Positions 57,263-64,000 of a DNA stretch of 64,000 bases are shown here, piece by piece. Position numbers and translations under genes: made by a program. The stretch lies in assembly GCF_003584135.1 (NCBI RefSeq), contig NZ_QXFI01000013.1, positions 248,001 to 312,000 on the forward strand, in the 5' to 3' direction. Every line of letters begins with the position of its first letter. Position 1 is the first letter of the stretch. Below the pieces are notes generated by a model. It was not told the DNA's origin. It saw nothing but the letters and a program-made list of their open reading frames with translations, and did no database searches. The stretch is from Flagellimonas pelagia. Its GTDB lineage: Bacteria; Bacteroidota; Bacteroidia; Flavobacteriales; Flavobacteriaceae.

Positions 57263-58201
57263 TCAGTCCAACTGTTCGACCCATTCAAAAAACAGATTGA
57301 TCCAGTTCCTAAGAACAGGGTCATGTAGTGCCAATGAAAATCCATGCCCCCCCTTTGGATAGATATGCATGGCTGCCGAAACCCCTTCCTCACGAAGTGC
57401 CCTAAAAAACAAAATGCTGTTTTCAACGGACACACCATCGTCATCTGCTGCATGCACCAAAAATGTTGTTGGTGTATTCTTGTCCACATGTTTTTCATTG
57501 GACAAGTAGTCTATTTGTTCTTGGGTAGGGTTGTCTCCCACCAAGGATTTTCTAGAACCGCTATGTGTGCTTACCGCTCCCAACGTAATCACCGGATAGA
57601 CCAGAGCCATAAAATCGGGGCGGGCGCTTAAATCATCAATATCGTCCTGTCTGTCATATACCTTCTCATTGTAATGCGTGCCCAAGGTAGATGCCAAATG
57701 CCCTCCGGCCGAAAAACCCATAATCCCAATTTTATTGGGGGAAATATTCCACTCGCCTGCATTTTGCCTCACCATCCTTATGGCGCGTTGCGCATCTTGC
57801 AAGGGAACAATATTTTTATTGCTGGTGATGGATTTGGACCATGGCAATCGATACTTGACCACAATGCCGGCAATTCCCTTGGCATTGAAGGCCTTCGCAA
57901 TATCAGTGCCTTCCCAATCATAGGCAAGCCCATAGTAGCCTCCCCCAGGAAATATAAGCACGGCTTGGCCTGTTGCAGTCTTTTTGGTAGGTAAGTACAC
58001 CTCTATGGTAGGCTCTTGCACGTTCGTAATCCACAAAATGCCATCATCGTTAAACGTCGCATCTTCTTTTTCATCCGTTTCCTTTTGATTGGGAATTTTG
58101 TTGGGCCATAAAGGTAAAATGGCATGTTGGGCAGAAATTTTCATGGTCACCAGCACTATTAAAAATGTATATTTCTTGAAATGTTTCATTCTCTTGTTCA
58201 T
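57263..58201 (-). CDS. Secreted alpha/beta hydrolase, carbohydrate-esterase-like (BD-FAE type)
   Basis: The 312-residue protein has a signal peptide (to about ISAQ), an oxyanion-hole stretch VLIFPGGGYYGLAYDWEG, the nucleophile motif GFSAGGHLAST, the acid in VHAADDDGVSV and the histidine in PKGGHGFSLA. The layout matches acetyl/feruloyl esterases of the BD-FAE group. Its substrate would be an acylated oligosaccharide or similar ester. An inner start four codons in (58189) is also possible. It is 3 bases after the VanX-like gene stop. Confidence 0.88.
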   Translation of the reverse strand: MNKRMKHFKKYTFLIVLVTMKISAQHAILPLWPNKIPNQKETDEKEDATFNDDGILWITNVQEPTIEVYLPTKKTATGQAVLIFPGGGYYGLAYDWEGTDIAKAFNAKGIAGIVVKYRLPWSKSITSNKNIVPLQDAQRAIRMVRQNAGEWNISPNKIGIMGFSAGGHLASTLGTHYNEKVYDRQDDIDDLSARPDFMALVYPVITLGAVSTHSGSRKSLVGDNPTQEQIDYLSNEKHVDKNTPTTFLVHAADDDGVSVENSILFFRALREEGVSAAMHIYPKGGHGFSLALHDPVLRNWINLFFEWVEQLD

Positions 58202-58204
58202 TGG

Positions 58205-58915
58205 TTAATCTTCACAATCCCATTTAAAATCGGCTACTTTGTCATTGGAGCCTGCGGATAGGTTGTAGTGCCACCATTCTGTCCTGATGGACCAAAATCC
58301 ATGGGCTTCCATGGTTTCCTTGAGTAATTTACGATTCTCCAGTATTTCTTCGGGGAGATCTAAATTATCATGATAGGCACGTTTGCCAAAGAAGTCAAAA
58401 TCGGTTCCCATATCCAGTTCATTTCCTTCCATATCCACCAAGGTGATATCGACAGCTCCTCCTTTGTTATGGATGGATCCTTTTACGGGATCGGCAACGT
58501 ATTGTGGATTCGGTACAATTTTCCACATTTTGTACTGAACCGAGTTGGGACGGTAACAATCAAAAAACTTGATCTTGACACCGTGTTTCAGAAAATCCGC
58601 ATTGGCCTCTATCAATGCCTTTGCAGTCTTTACCCGGGTGTAGCATTCGGCACAATCATACACCTTGGCCTTTAGAAAATTATTTTCAGTGGCATACCGA
58701 AGGTCATATGCGAAATCATCACTGAAATCGGCCAACCTAACAAAAGTGGTGTCGGCGAGGCCATCAAAGGTCTTGAAGGTTTTTTGTTCTTTAATGGAAA
58801 TGGTGTCCAATGGCTTTACTTCGACCTCTTGCGCATTTGTATCAGTTGTCATTTTGGGCTTTTCACGGCACGAGAATATTGTCAACAAACCCAAAAATAA
58901 AAGCGAGTACTTCAT
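58205..58915 (-). CDS. D-alanyl-D-alanine dipeptidase (M15, VanX-like) lipoprotein
   Basis: From the ATG at 58915 the protein is 236 residues with a lipobox in FLGLLTIFSC. The zinc motif appears as SIHNKGGAVDITLVDMEG (H and D) and the second part as TEWWHYNL with the E-x-x-W-H. FFDCYRPNSVQYKMW holds the arginine-type transition-state residue. VanX enzymes hydrolyse D-Ala-D-Ala; in gram-negatives related enzymes are thought to serve peptidoglycan-derived dipeptide salvage rather than resistance. No vanA/vanH genes are present. The longer frame start (58987) is rejected. Confidence 0.92.
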   Translation of the reverse strand: MKYSLLFLGLLTIFSCREKPKMTTDTNAQEVEVKPLDTISIKEQKTFKTFDGLADTTFVRLADFSDDFAYDLRYATENNFLKAKVYDCAECYTRVKTAKALIEANADFLKHGVKIKFFDCYRPNSVQYKMWKIVPNPQYVADPVKGSIHNKGGAVDITLVDMEGNELDMGTDFDFFGKRAYHDNLDLPEEILENRKLLKETMEAHGFWSIRTEWWHYNLSAGSNDKVADFKWDCED

Positions 58916-58920
58916 GAAAA

Positions 58921-59649
58921 TCAATTTATACGTTTTTGCTTCGCCATCCAGGTGTAAAGGGAATCGGTGGTATAGGCCCTGTCCCATGCATTGTGGCCAA
59001 CACCTTTATATCTGGTATAACGAACATCGTATCCCATTTCCTTCAGTTTTTCCACCATTTTGTCCGATTCCTCCACATCAATGACCTCGTCCTGTTCCCC
59101 ATGAAAAACCCAAATGGGCATTTTTTTGTCGATCCAATGGGCATACGGCAAAGGAGCCATACCACAGACCACGGCGAGGGCAGCAAAGGTATCGGGGTAT
59201 TGTGTGGCCAGTTCCCAAGCAGCACTTCCTCCCCTGCTCAGACCCGTTAAATAAATGCGCTTTTTATCGACGCGATTGTGATCCACTACGGAATCCAACA
59301 ATTGCATCACAGCTTGAGTGTTCCACCATTTTTTCTCGTGGGGGTTCTGCGGGGCCAAAATCAAAAAAGGAAATTGTTTGCCTTCGACCAATAGTTTTGG
59401 CGGTCCCGTTTCCTTGATTTCTTCCACTGCCCTGCCGGATTCCCCACCTCCATGCAAGAAGAGCAATAGCCCAAAGCTTTCGCTTTCGGAAGAAAAATAA
59501 TCCTCAGGATAGTACAGGTAATATTTCAAGTCTTCCTTGGTTACGGTCTCCAACTCATCCTGGATCAAATGCGATTGTGCTGCACAGGCCTGGAGCAAAA
59601 AAACACTCATCAACAGCAACAAGCTTGGTATGGTCTTTGGCATCTGCAT
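58921..59649 (-). CDS. Lipoprotein alpha/beta hydrolase, esterase/peptidase-like
   Basis: The 242-residue protein begins at the ATG at 59649 with a lipobox in MSVFLLQAC. LLLFLHGGGESGR is the oxyanion stretch, YLTGLSRGGSAAWEL contains the nucleophile serine, HGEQDEVIDVEES supplies the acid and GVGHNAWDRAY the histidine. It resembles the COG4099-like esterase/peptidase family. A second ATG two codons on is equally placed. Its start lies one base after the stop of the nucleotidase gene. Function in the envelope is likely but the substrate is unknown. Confidence 0.88.
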   Translation of the reverse strand: MQMPKTIPSLLLLMSVFLLQACAAQSHLIQDELETVTKEDLKYYLYYPEDYFSSESESFGLLLFLHGGGESGRAVEEIKETGPPKLLVEGKQFPFLILAPQNPHEKKWWNTQAVMQLLDSVVDHNRVDKKRIYLTGLSRGGSAAWELATQYPDTFAALAVVCGMAPLPYAHWIDKKMPIWVFHGEQDEVIDVEESDKMVEKLKEMGYDVRYTRYKGVGHNAWDRAYTTDSLYTWMAKQKRIN

Positions 59650-59650
59650 C

Positions 59651-60172
59651 TTATAATAATTTATCGGCAATATCTTTCCAAGTATCGGCCCTTTCAAAAT
59701 CGGTAGTATTGGTGTTGTGCGGAGAAGTGAACATAATGGTCCGTCCATCAAAATTTTTGAGATTTTTACTCCTGTCATCGATGAGGAGGTCTCCCTTCAA
59801 AATAAACTTATCACCGCATAAGATACGTTTTTGCCATGGGATAAAGGGAAAAAATTCATCCAGCCAATCGGATTTCTCACGAAGTGACTGAGGAAATTCC
59901 ATGGCGGCAGAAGCAATAAAAACCTCGTGTTTTTGGCTCAACTCCCTCAGTACTTCCTGACTATCAGGGATTACCTTCAAATCCTTGAAAAATCCCACCC
60001 TATGCGTATGCAGCTTGATGGATTGTTGATGCTCAACGGGAACGCATTGCCAAGCTTCTTTACCAAAACAATCCTTTAGTTGCAGGTTAGCATTGAACTC
60101 TTGGTTGTAAATATCGATATGGGCCATATAGGCATCGGCAATCACCTCATCCATATCCACAAAAATGGTCAT
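59651..60172 (-). CDS. 5'(3')-deoxyribonucleotidase-like HAD protein (NT5C type)
   Basis: The 173-residue cytosolic protein has the HAD motif I variant TIFVDMDEVIADAYMAH, a serine/threonine-like motif in EVFIASAAMEFPQSL, and LLIDDRSKNLKNF as the acidic motif. The size and the DMDEVIA start match NT5C-type nucleotidases, which dephosphorylate dUMP or dTMP. It heads a minus-strand run of four small genes down to 57263. No structural partner is evident. Confidence 0.88.
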   Translation of the reverse strand: MTIFVDMDEVIADAYMAHIDIYNQEFNANLQLKDCFGKEAWQCVPVEHQQSIKLHTHRVGFFKDLKVIPDSQEVLRELSQKHEVFIASAAMEFPQSLREKSDWLDEFFPFIPWQKRILCGDKFILKGDLLIDDRSKNLKNFDGRTIMFTSPHNTNTTDFERADTWKDIADKLL

Positions 60173-60318
60173 ACGGTTTGTTTTTTGTGAAGTACGCTAA
60201 AACTTGGGGGAATTTCAAAAAATGCGGCATGATAATTTTAAATGCCAATAGGTCGGATTTTATTATTCTGGGAAAAGGAGCCTGCTTGAAAAACGCCAAA
60301 AGATGATTCTGCGTTTTT

Positions 60319-60762
60319 TCAACCAAAAAATATTATTGCTATAACTGTGATTAGTGCCATTATCAAAATGACAATAAATGAAAACTTCATCGATTTCTTC
60401 GTGTCATGAATATCATGCAACAGTATGGTTTCAGTACTTGCTATGATTCCATTTGATTTAACAATTTTGTCAATTAACGGTCTATCCTCATCAAGCAAAA
60501 AGTACCTGACATCTATATTTGGTCCGGTCTGGTCGTTTATATCCGAATAAAATGGAACCTCATTAGTATGCAATAAGGATTCAAACTTAACCTTATCCTT
60601 TACTTGTACATATAACTTGAAGTGGTCCTTATATTTTACACCAAAATTTTCATCCATTTTTACCACATTCCCAAAACTTAAATCTACCACCCATTTAACG
60701 GCTTTACAGTGTTTTAATTTAATGAAATAACCGTTACCTTCACAGCTTATGACCAAAACCAA
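60319..60762 (-). CDS. Small membrane protein of unknown function, start uncertain
   Basis: The frame is open from 60936 but its 5' part overlaps the divergent aminotransferase gene at 60772, so a start within 60760-60762 (TTG) or slightly upstream is more likely. The visible protein is about 148 residues, with a C-terminal transmembrane helix (KFSFIVILIMALITVIAIIFF) and a soluble part containing YFIKLKHCKAVKWVVDLSFG and PNIDVRYFLLDEDRPLIDKI. I recognise no family. Composition is more AT-rich than neighbours. It could be a tail-anchored protein. Existence as a gene is moderately supported by frame length and codon look. Confidence 0.5.
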   Translation of the reverse strand: MVLVISCEGNGYFIKLKHCKAVKWVVDLSFGNVVKMDENFGVKYKDHFKLYVQVKDKVKFESLLHTNEVPFYSDINDQTGPNIDVRYFLLDEDRPLIDKIVKSNGIIASTETILLHDIHDTKKSMKFSFIVILIMALITVIAIIFFG

Positions 60763-60771
60763 CCCACGAAC

Positions 60772-61650
60772 ATGCTGCCCAAAGGTAATTTTCCTGCAAA
60801 GGTTTTTTTGAACGGTGAAATTGTAACCAGTGAAAACGCCACCATTTCGGTATTTGACCGTGGATTCCTCTTCGGGGATGGTATTTATGAGGTAATGGTA
60901 CAACTGGAAAACGGCATTTTTTACAAAAAGGCCCATTTGGACCGACTACAGGAAAATCTCGTAAAAATTGGCATCGAGTATCAGGTATCCGACCTGGAAA
61001 AAGAAATTGAACCCTTATTGATTGCTTCGGAACTTGTCGACCAGCCCTGTCTTATCTACATGCAGGTTACCCGCGGTGTGGCCCCTCGAAAGCATTCCTA
61101 CCCAAAGGGTATTCCCGCCACTGCGATGATGTACGCCCTACCCTTTCAATTGCCCTACATCAACCAAAAGAACATGCATGCCATTTTGCAAACCGATTTT
61201 AGATGGCACCGCTGCGATATCAAATCCATTTCCCTGTTGGGCAACATCATGACCAATGAGGCCGCCATGCTGGCCGGAACGGATGAGGCGGCTTTAGTTC
61301 GTGATGGCATCATTACCGAGGGATCACACACCAACATCTTTTTTGTGAAGGATGGTTCGGTGATCACCCACCCTGCCAACGAGCATATTTTGGATGGCAT
61401 TACCCGAAAAATACTTGTGAAGCTTTGCCAAGAATTGAACATCCCACTGGTGGAAAGAGGAATTTCCGTGGAAGAAATACCAACCATGGAAGAGGCCTTC
61501 TTTACAGGAACCTCAACGCAGATAGCATCCATAGCTCAATTGGGCGACCATACCTTTCATGCACCGGACAATTTTGGTCCAATAACCCGAAAACTGCAAG
61601 AAGCCCTTGCTGCCCTTAAAGAAATTGACACATCTGAAGTGACCGTATAA
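60772..61650 (+). CDS. D-amino-acid aminotransferase-like class IV PLP enzyme
   Basis: The 292-residue protein has the class IV aminotransferase start VFLNGEIVTSENATISVFDRGFLFGDGIYE and the lysine that binds PLP in HRCDIKSISLLGNIM (parts quoted). GITRKILVKLCQEL and TGTSTQIASIAQLGD complete the family pattern. The RCDIKS region and overall length favour the D-alanine aminotransferase branch over branched-chain aminotransferase. A D-aminoacylase gene follows by 10 bases, and a VanX-like gene lies nearby. The ATG at 60772 fits the normal N-terminus. Confidence 0.9.
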   Translation: MLPKGNFPAKVFLNGEIVTSENATISVFDRGFLFGDGIYEVMVQLENGIFYKKAHLDRLQENLVKIGIEYQVSDLEKEIEPLLIASELVDQPCLIYMQVTRGVAPRKHSYPKGIPATAMMYALPFQLPYINQKNMHAILQTDFRWHRCDIKSISLLGNIMTNEAAMLAGTDEAALVRDGIITEGSHTNIFFVKDGSVITHPANEHILDGITRKILVKLCQELNIPLVERGISVEEIPTMEEAFFTGTSTQIASIAQLGDHTFHAPDNFGPITRKLQEALAALKEIDTSEVTV

Positions 61651-61660
61651 AAATGTAATT

Positions 61661-63244
61661 ATGATCCATAAAACACCACCTTTTGTTAGCACGATGATTC
61701 TTTTGGTATCCGTGTTGATTCTTTCATCCTGCAGCGAGCAATACGACCTGCTTATTCTGAACGGGACCGTTTATGACGGCAAGGGAGGGGAACCTGTTGT
61801 GACCGATATTGCCATCAAAGATTCCATCATCGTAGCCATAGGAGATTTGGATAATGCCAAGGCAAGCAGAATCATTAATGCTGAAGGTTTGTCCGTATCA
61901 CCTGGTTTTATCGATATGCATGCCCATTTGGAACCGATTATGAAACTGAATTCCTGCGAAAGCCATGTAAGACAAGGAGTGACCACAGCACTGGGCGGTC
62001 CGGATGGTAGCTCGCCCTACCCTATGAAAGCTTTTATGGACAGTCTTCAACAAAAGGGTATCGGCATGAACGCCGCTTTTTTGGTGGGCCATAACACGGT
62101 ACGAAGGAATATTATGGGACTCGAAAATAGGTCTCCTACTCCCGAGGAACTCAAAGCTATGGAAGCAGAGATCGACAGTGCCATGAAAGATGGGGCCTAT
62201 GGCATTTCCACTGGCTTGAAATATTTACCCGGAGCCTTTTCCAAAGTGGATGAAGTAATCGACCTTTCCAAAGTGGCCTCCAAATACGGGGGCATCTATA
62301 CTTCTCATTTACGGGAAGAAGGATTGGGCCTTTTTGATGCGGTGCAAGAAGCCATCCAAATTTCCAAAGATGCTGATATTCCCGTAATCCTTACCCATCA
62401 CAAAGCCATTGGAAAACCCATGTGGGGCAAGAGTGCACGCACTTTGGCTATGGTAGATTCCGCACGAGCAAAGGGATTGGACATTAAAATGGACCAATAC
62501 CCTTACGCAGCCAGTTATACCAGTATTTCTGTGCTTATCCCAAGTTGGGCAAGGGCTGGTGGTCAAGAAGAATTCAAGGCACGGGTGGAAGACCCAGTAC
62601 TTAGTGACAGTATTAAAAATGGGATTGTCTTTAATATTTTGAACGACCGGGGCGGTTCAGACCTGGACCGAATCCAATTCGCGAAAGTGGAATGGGCCCC
62701 TGAACTGGAGGGAAAAACATTAAAGTATTGGTGTGAACAACACAATTTGGAGCCCTCCGTGGAAAATGGGGCGGACTTGGTCATCAAGGCTCAATTGAAC
62801 GGTGGGGCATCCTGTGTATACCATGCCATGGCCGAAGAAGACGTGGAGCGCATCATGAAGCATCCGATGACCATGATCGGTTCGGACGGACGTTTGGTAG
62901 AACCAGGCATGGGTCACCCTCACCCACGTTGGTATGGAACCTTCCCAAGGGTATTGGGGCTTTATGTGAGGGAAAAGCATACTTTAGAACTTTCCGAAGC
63001 CATAAGAAAAATGACCTATCTACCTGCCCAAAGCCTGAATCTCACGGACCGTGGACTCATAAAGGAAGGAATGAGGGCAGATATCACCATATTCAATCCA
63101 GAGACCATCATCGACAAGGCCACTTTTGAAAAACCCCACCAATATTCCGAAGGCATCGAATATGTTTTAGTGAATGGAGGGTTGGCCGTGGATGAAGGAG
63201 AGTTCAAGGATATCAAATCAGGAAAAGTATTACGTAAACAATAG
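61661..63244 (+). CDS. N-acyl-D-amino-acid deacylase-type amidohydrolase, lipoprotein
   Basis: The 527-residue protein has a lipobox in SVLILSSC and an amidohydrolase barrel. GFIDMHAHLEPIMK gives the first metal pair, TSHLREEG and LTHHKAIGKPMWGKS further ligands, and MIGSDGRLVEPGMGHPHPRWYGTF is the D-aminoacylase signature. It removes the acyl group from N-acyl-D-amino acids. It lies 10 bases after the aminotransferase gene, so the two can act in sequence. The M20 peptidase gene follows by 9 bases. Confidence 0.92.
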   Translation: MIHKTPPFVSTMILLVSVLILSSCSEQYDLLILNGTVYDGKGGEPVVTDIAIKDSIIVAIGDLDNAKASRIINAEGLSVSPGFIDMHAHLEPIMKLNSCESHVRQGVTTALGGPDGSSPYPMKAFMDSLQQKGIGMNAAFLVGHNTVRRNIMGLENRSPTPEELKAMEAEIDSAMKDGAYGISTGLKYLPGAFSKVDEVIDLSKVASKYGGIYTSHLREEGLGLFDAVQEAIQISKDADIPVILTHHKAIGKPMWGKSARTLAMVDSARAKGLDIKMDQYPYAASYTSISVLIPSWARAGGQEEFKARVEDPVLSDSIKNGIVFNILNDRGGSDLDRIQFAKVEWAPELEGKTLKYWCEQHNLEPSVENGADLVIKAQLNGGASCVYHAMAEEDVERIMKHPMTMIGSDGRLVEPGMGHPHPRWYGTFPRVLGLYVREKHTLELSEAIRKMTYLPAQSLNLTDRGLIKEGMRADITIFNPETIIDKATFEKPHQYSEGIEYVLVNGGLAVDEGEFKDIKSGKVLRKQ

Positions 63245-63253
63245 CACCTCAAC

Positions 63254-64000
63254 ATGATGAAAAAAACTTCAATAGCATTCGCTTTGGCCATTGGGCTCAC
63301 ATCCCATGCAATTATGGCCCAAGAAACCCCTGCAATCGAAAAGCAGTACACCAAAGAAATTGAAAAATTGACCAAAGCCAAAAAGGTAAAGGCCGCTTTT
63401 GAAATTATCAAGGGTCAAATGGACCAAACTACTGCCGACCACATTACCCTTACGGAAGTGTTGGCTCCTCCTTTCATGGAAGATGAAAAAGGAAAGGTAT
63501 TCGCCAAAATGTTGGAAGAAGCTGGCGTGGATAGTATCTGGACCGATAAAGTCGGAAATGTCATTGGCCTCAGAAAAGGAACCTCAGACGAATCAGGTTA
63601 TGTAGGTGTGGATGCCCATTTAGATGTGGTTTTTCCCGAAGGTACCGATGTGACCGTGCAGAAAGTAGGTGATACACTGAAAGCACCCGGAATTGGGGAC
63701 GATACTAGGGCTCTCGCCATGCTCATTAGTATGTTGAAGGCCATGAACAAGGCCGATATCAAAACCGGAAAAGATGTATTGATCGTGGGTTCTGTTGGCG
63801 AGGAAGGCCTAGGTGACCTTCGCGGCATGAAATATATGTTCAACGAATCCGGGTTGGACATCGATTCATGGATTGCCATTGATGGTGGAAGCATGGGCAG
63901 GATCAGCAATGCCGGATTGGGTTCCAAACGCTACAAATTGGAAATCAAGGGAAAAGGAGGTCACTCTTGGGGAGCATTTGGGTTGGCAAACCCACATCAC
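63254..64000 (+). CDS. M20-family peptidase (3' truncated by window edge)
   Basis: The frame from the ATG at 63254 (or 63257) is open to the end of the window, so the C-terminus is missing. Visible are 249 residues: a signal peptide (AFALAIGLTSHAIMAQ), VGVDAHLDVVFPEGTDV with the first metal histidine and aspartate, APGIGDDTRALAMLI with the shared aspartate, and SVGEEGLGDLRG with the catalytic glutamate pair. KGKGGHSWGAFG begins the dimerisation domain. M20 enzymes hydrolyse dipeptides or acyl-amino acids. It continues the D-amino-acid run on the plus strand. Confidence 0.9.
   Translation, partial: MMKKTSIAFALAIGLTSHAIMAQETPAIEKQYTKEIEKLTKAKKVKAAFEIIKGQMDQTTADHITLTEVLAPPFMEDEKGKVFAKMLEEAGVDSIWTDKVGNVIGLRKGTSDESGYVGVDAHLDVVFPEGTDVTVQKVGDTLKAPGIGDDTRALAMLISMLKAMNKADIKTGKDVLIVGSVGEEGLGDLRGMKYMFNESGLDIDSWIAIDGGSMGRISNAGLGSKRYKLEIKGKGGHSWGAFGLANPHH

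Noticed and set aside
58205-58915. Vancomycin resistance gene vanX
   Set aside because: The enzyme has VanX motifs, but no vanH, vanA or sensor/regulator genes are present and a gram-negative envelope makes dipeptide salvage the more likely role.

Overview
The window looks like a chromosomal segment from a marine-type member of the Flavobacteriaceae (Bacteroidota). The sequence evidence is a tyrosinase with a type IX secretion (T9SS) C-terminal sorting domain, a TonB-dependent receptor with a carboxypeptidase-like N-terminal domain, BshA of bacillithiol synthesis, a Bacteroidota-style LptD, a GH3/beta-lactamase fusion, several -7 boxes of the form TAnnTTTG, few Shine-Dalgarno sequences, and low to moderate GC. 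The genus cannot be fixed from sequence reading alone. No rRNA, tRNA, CRISPR array, insertion sequence or phage module was recognised.

Region 1 (1-17.2 kb, resuming at 25.5-30 kb) is a surface or exopolysaccharide locus of the Wzx/Wzy type. It encodes two uronic-acid precursor routes: Ugd plus a UDP-glucuronate 4-epimerase (UDP-Glc to UDP-GlcA to UDP-GalA), and a TviB-like dehydrogenase plus a TviC/WbpP-like epimerase (UDP-GlcNAc to an N-acetyl-galactosaminuronate donor). It also has three GT4 glycosyltransferases, a flippase, a polymerase/ligase, two hexapeptide acetyltransferases, a formyltransferase/beta-propeller fusion and a secreted PL1-type pectate lyase. The second part carries the PglC-like initiating phosphosugar transferase, a PglD-like acetyltransferase, an acyl carrier protein and two kinds of adenylating enzyme, which suggests acyl or aminoacyl decoration of the glycan. 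Genes alternate in strand, as is usual for mosaic glycan loci.

Region 2 (17.7-25.1 kb) sits between the two halves and is rich in exported proteins: a TonB-dependent receptor with a small periplasmic heavy-metal-binding protein, a T9SS-secreted tyrosinase (a copper enzyme) facing them across a shared terminator, a sugar-transfer-associated ATP-grasp enzyme and a four-repeat fibronectin type III protein.

Region 3 (30-64 kb) is mostly housekeeping and envelope biology: an OmpA-type protein, bshA, a GH3/beta-lactamase fusion, an Fe-S electron-transfer pair (HdrB/HdrC-like) beside an MCE/MlaD protein and a cell-wall amidase, LptD facing the amidase, RidA, a sugar kinase, a pfkA-gapA pair, TamB facing tsaD-rsmE, a DUF1223 protein, a DUF4159 protein, an AI-2E-type permease and a methyltransferase. 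The last 7 kb hold secreted hydrolases, a VanX-type D-Ala-D-Ala dipeptidase, a D-amino-acid aminotransferase, an N-acyl-D-amino-acid deacylase and a partial M20 peptidase, which together point to D-amino-acid or peptide salvage.
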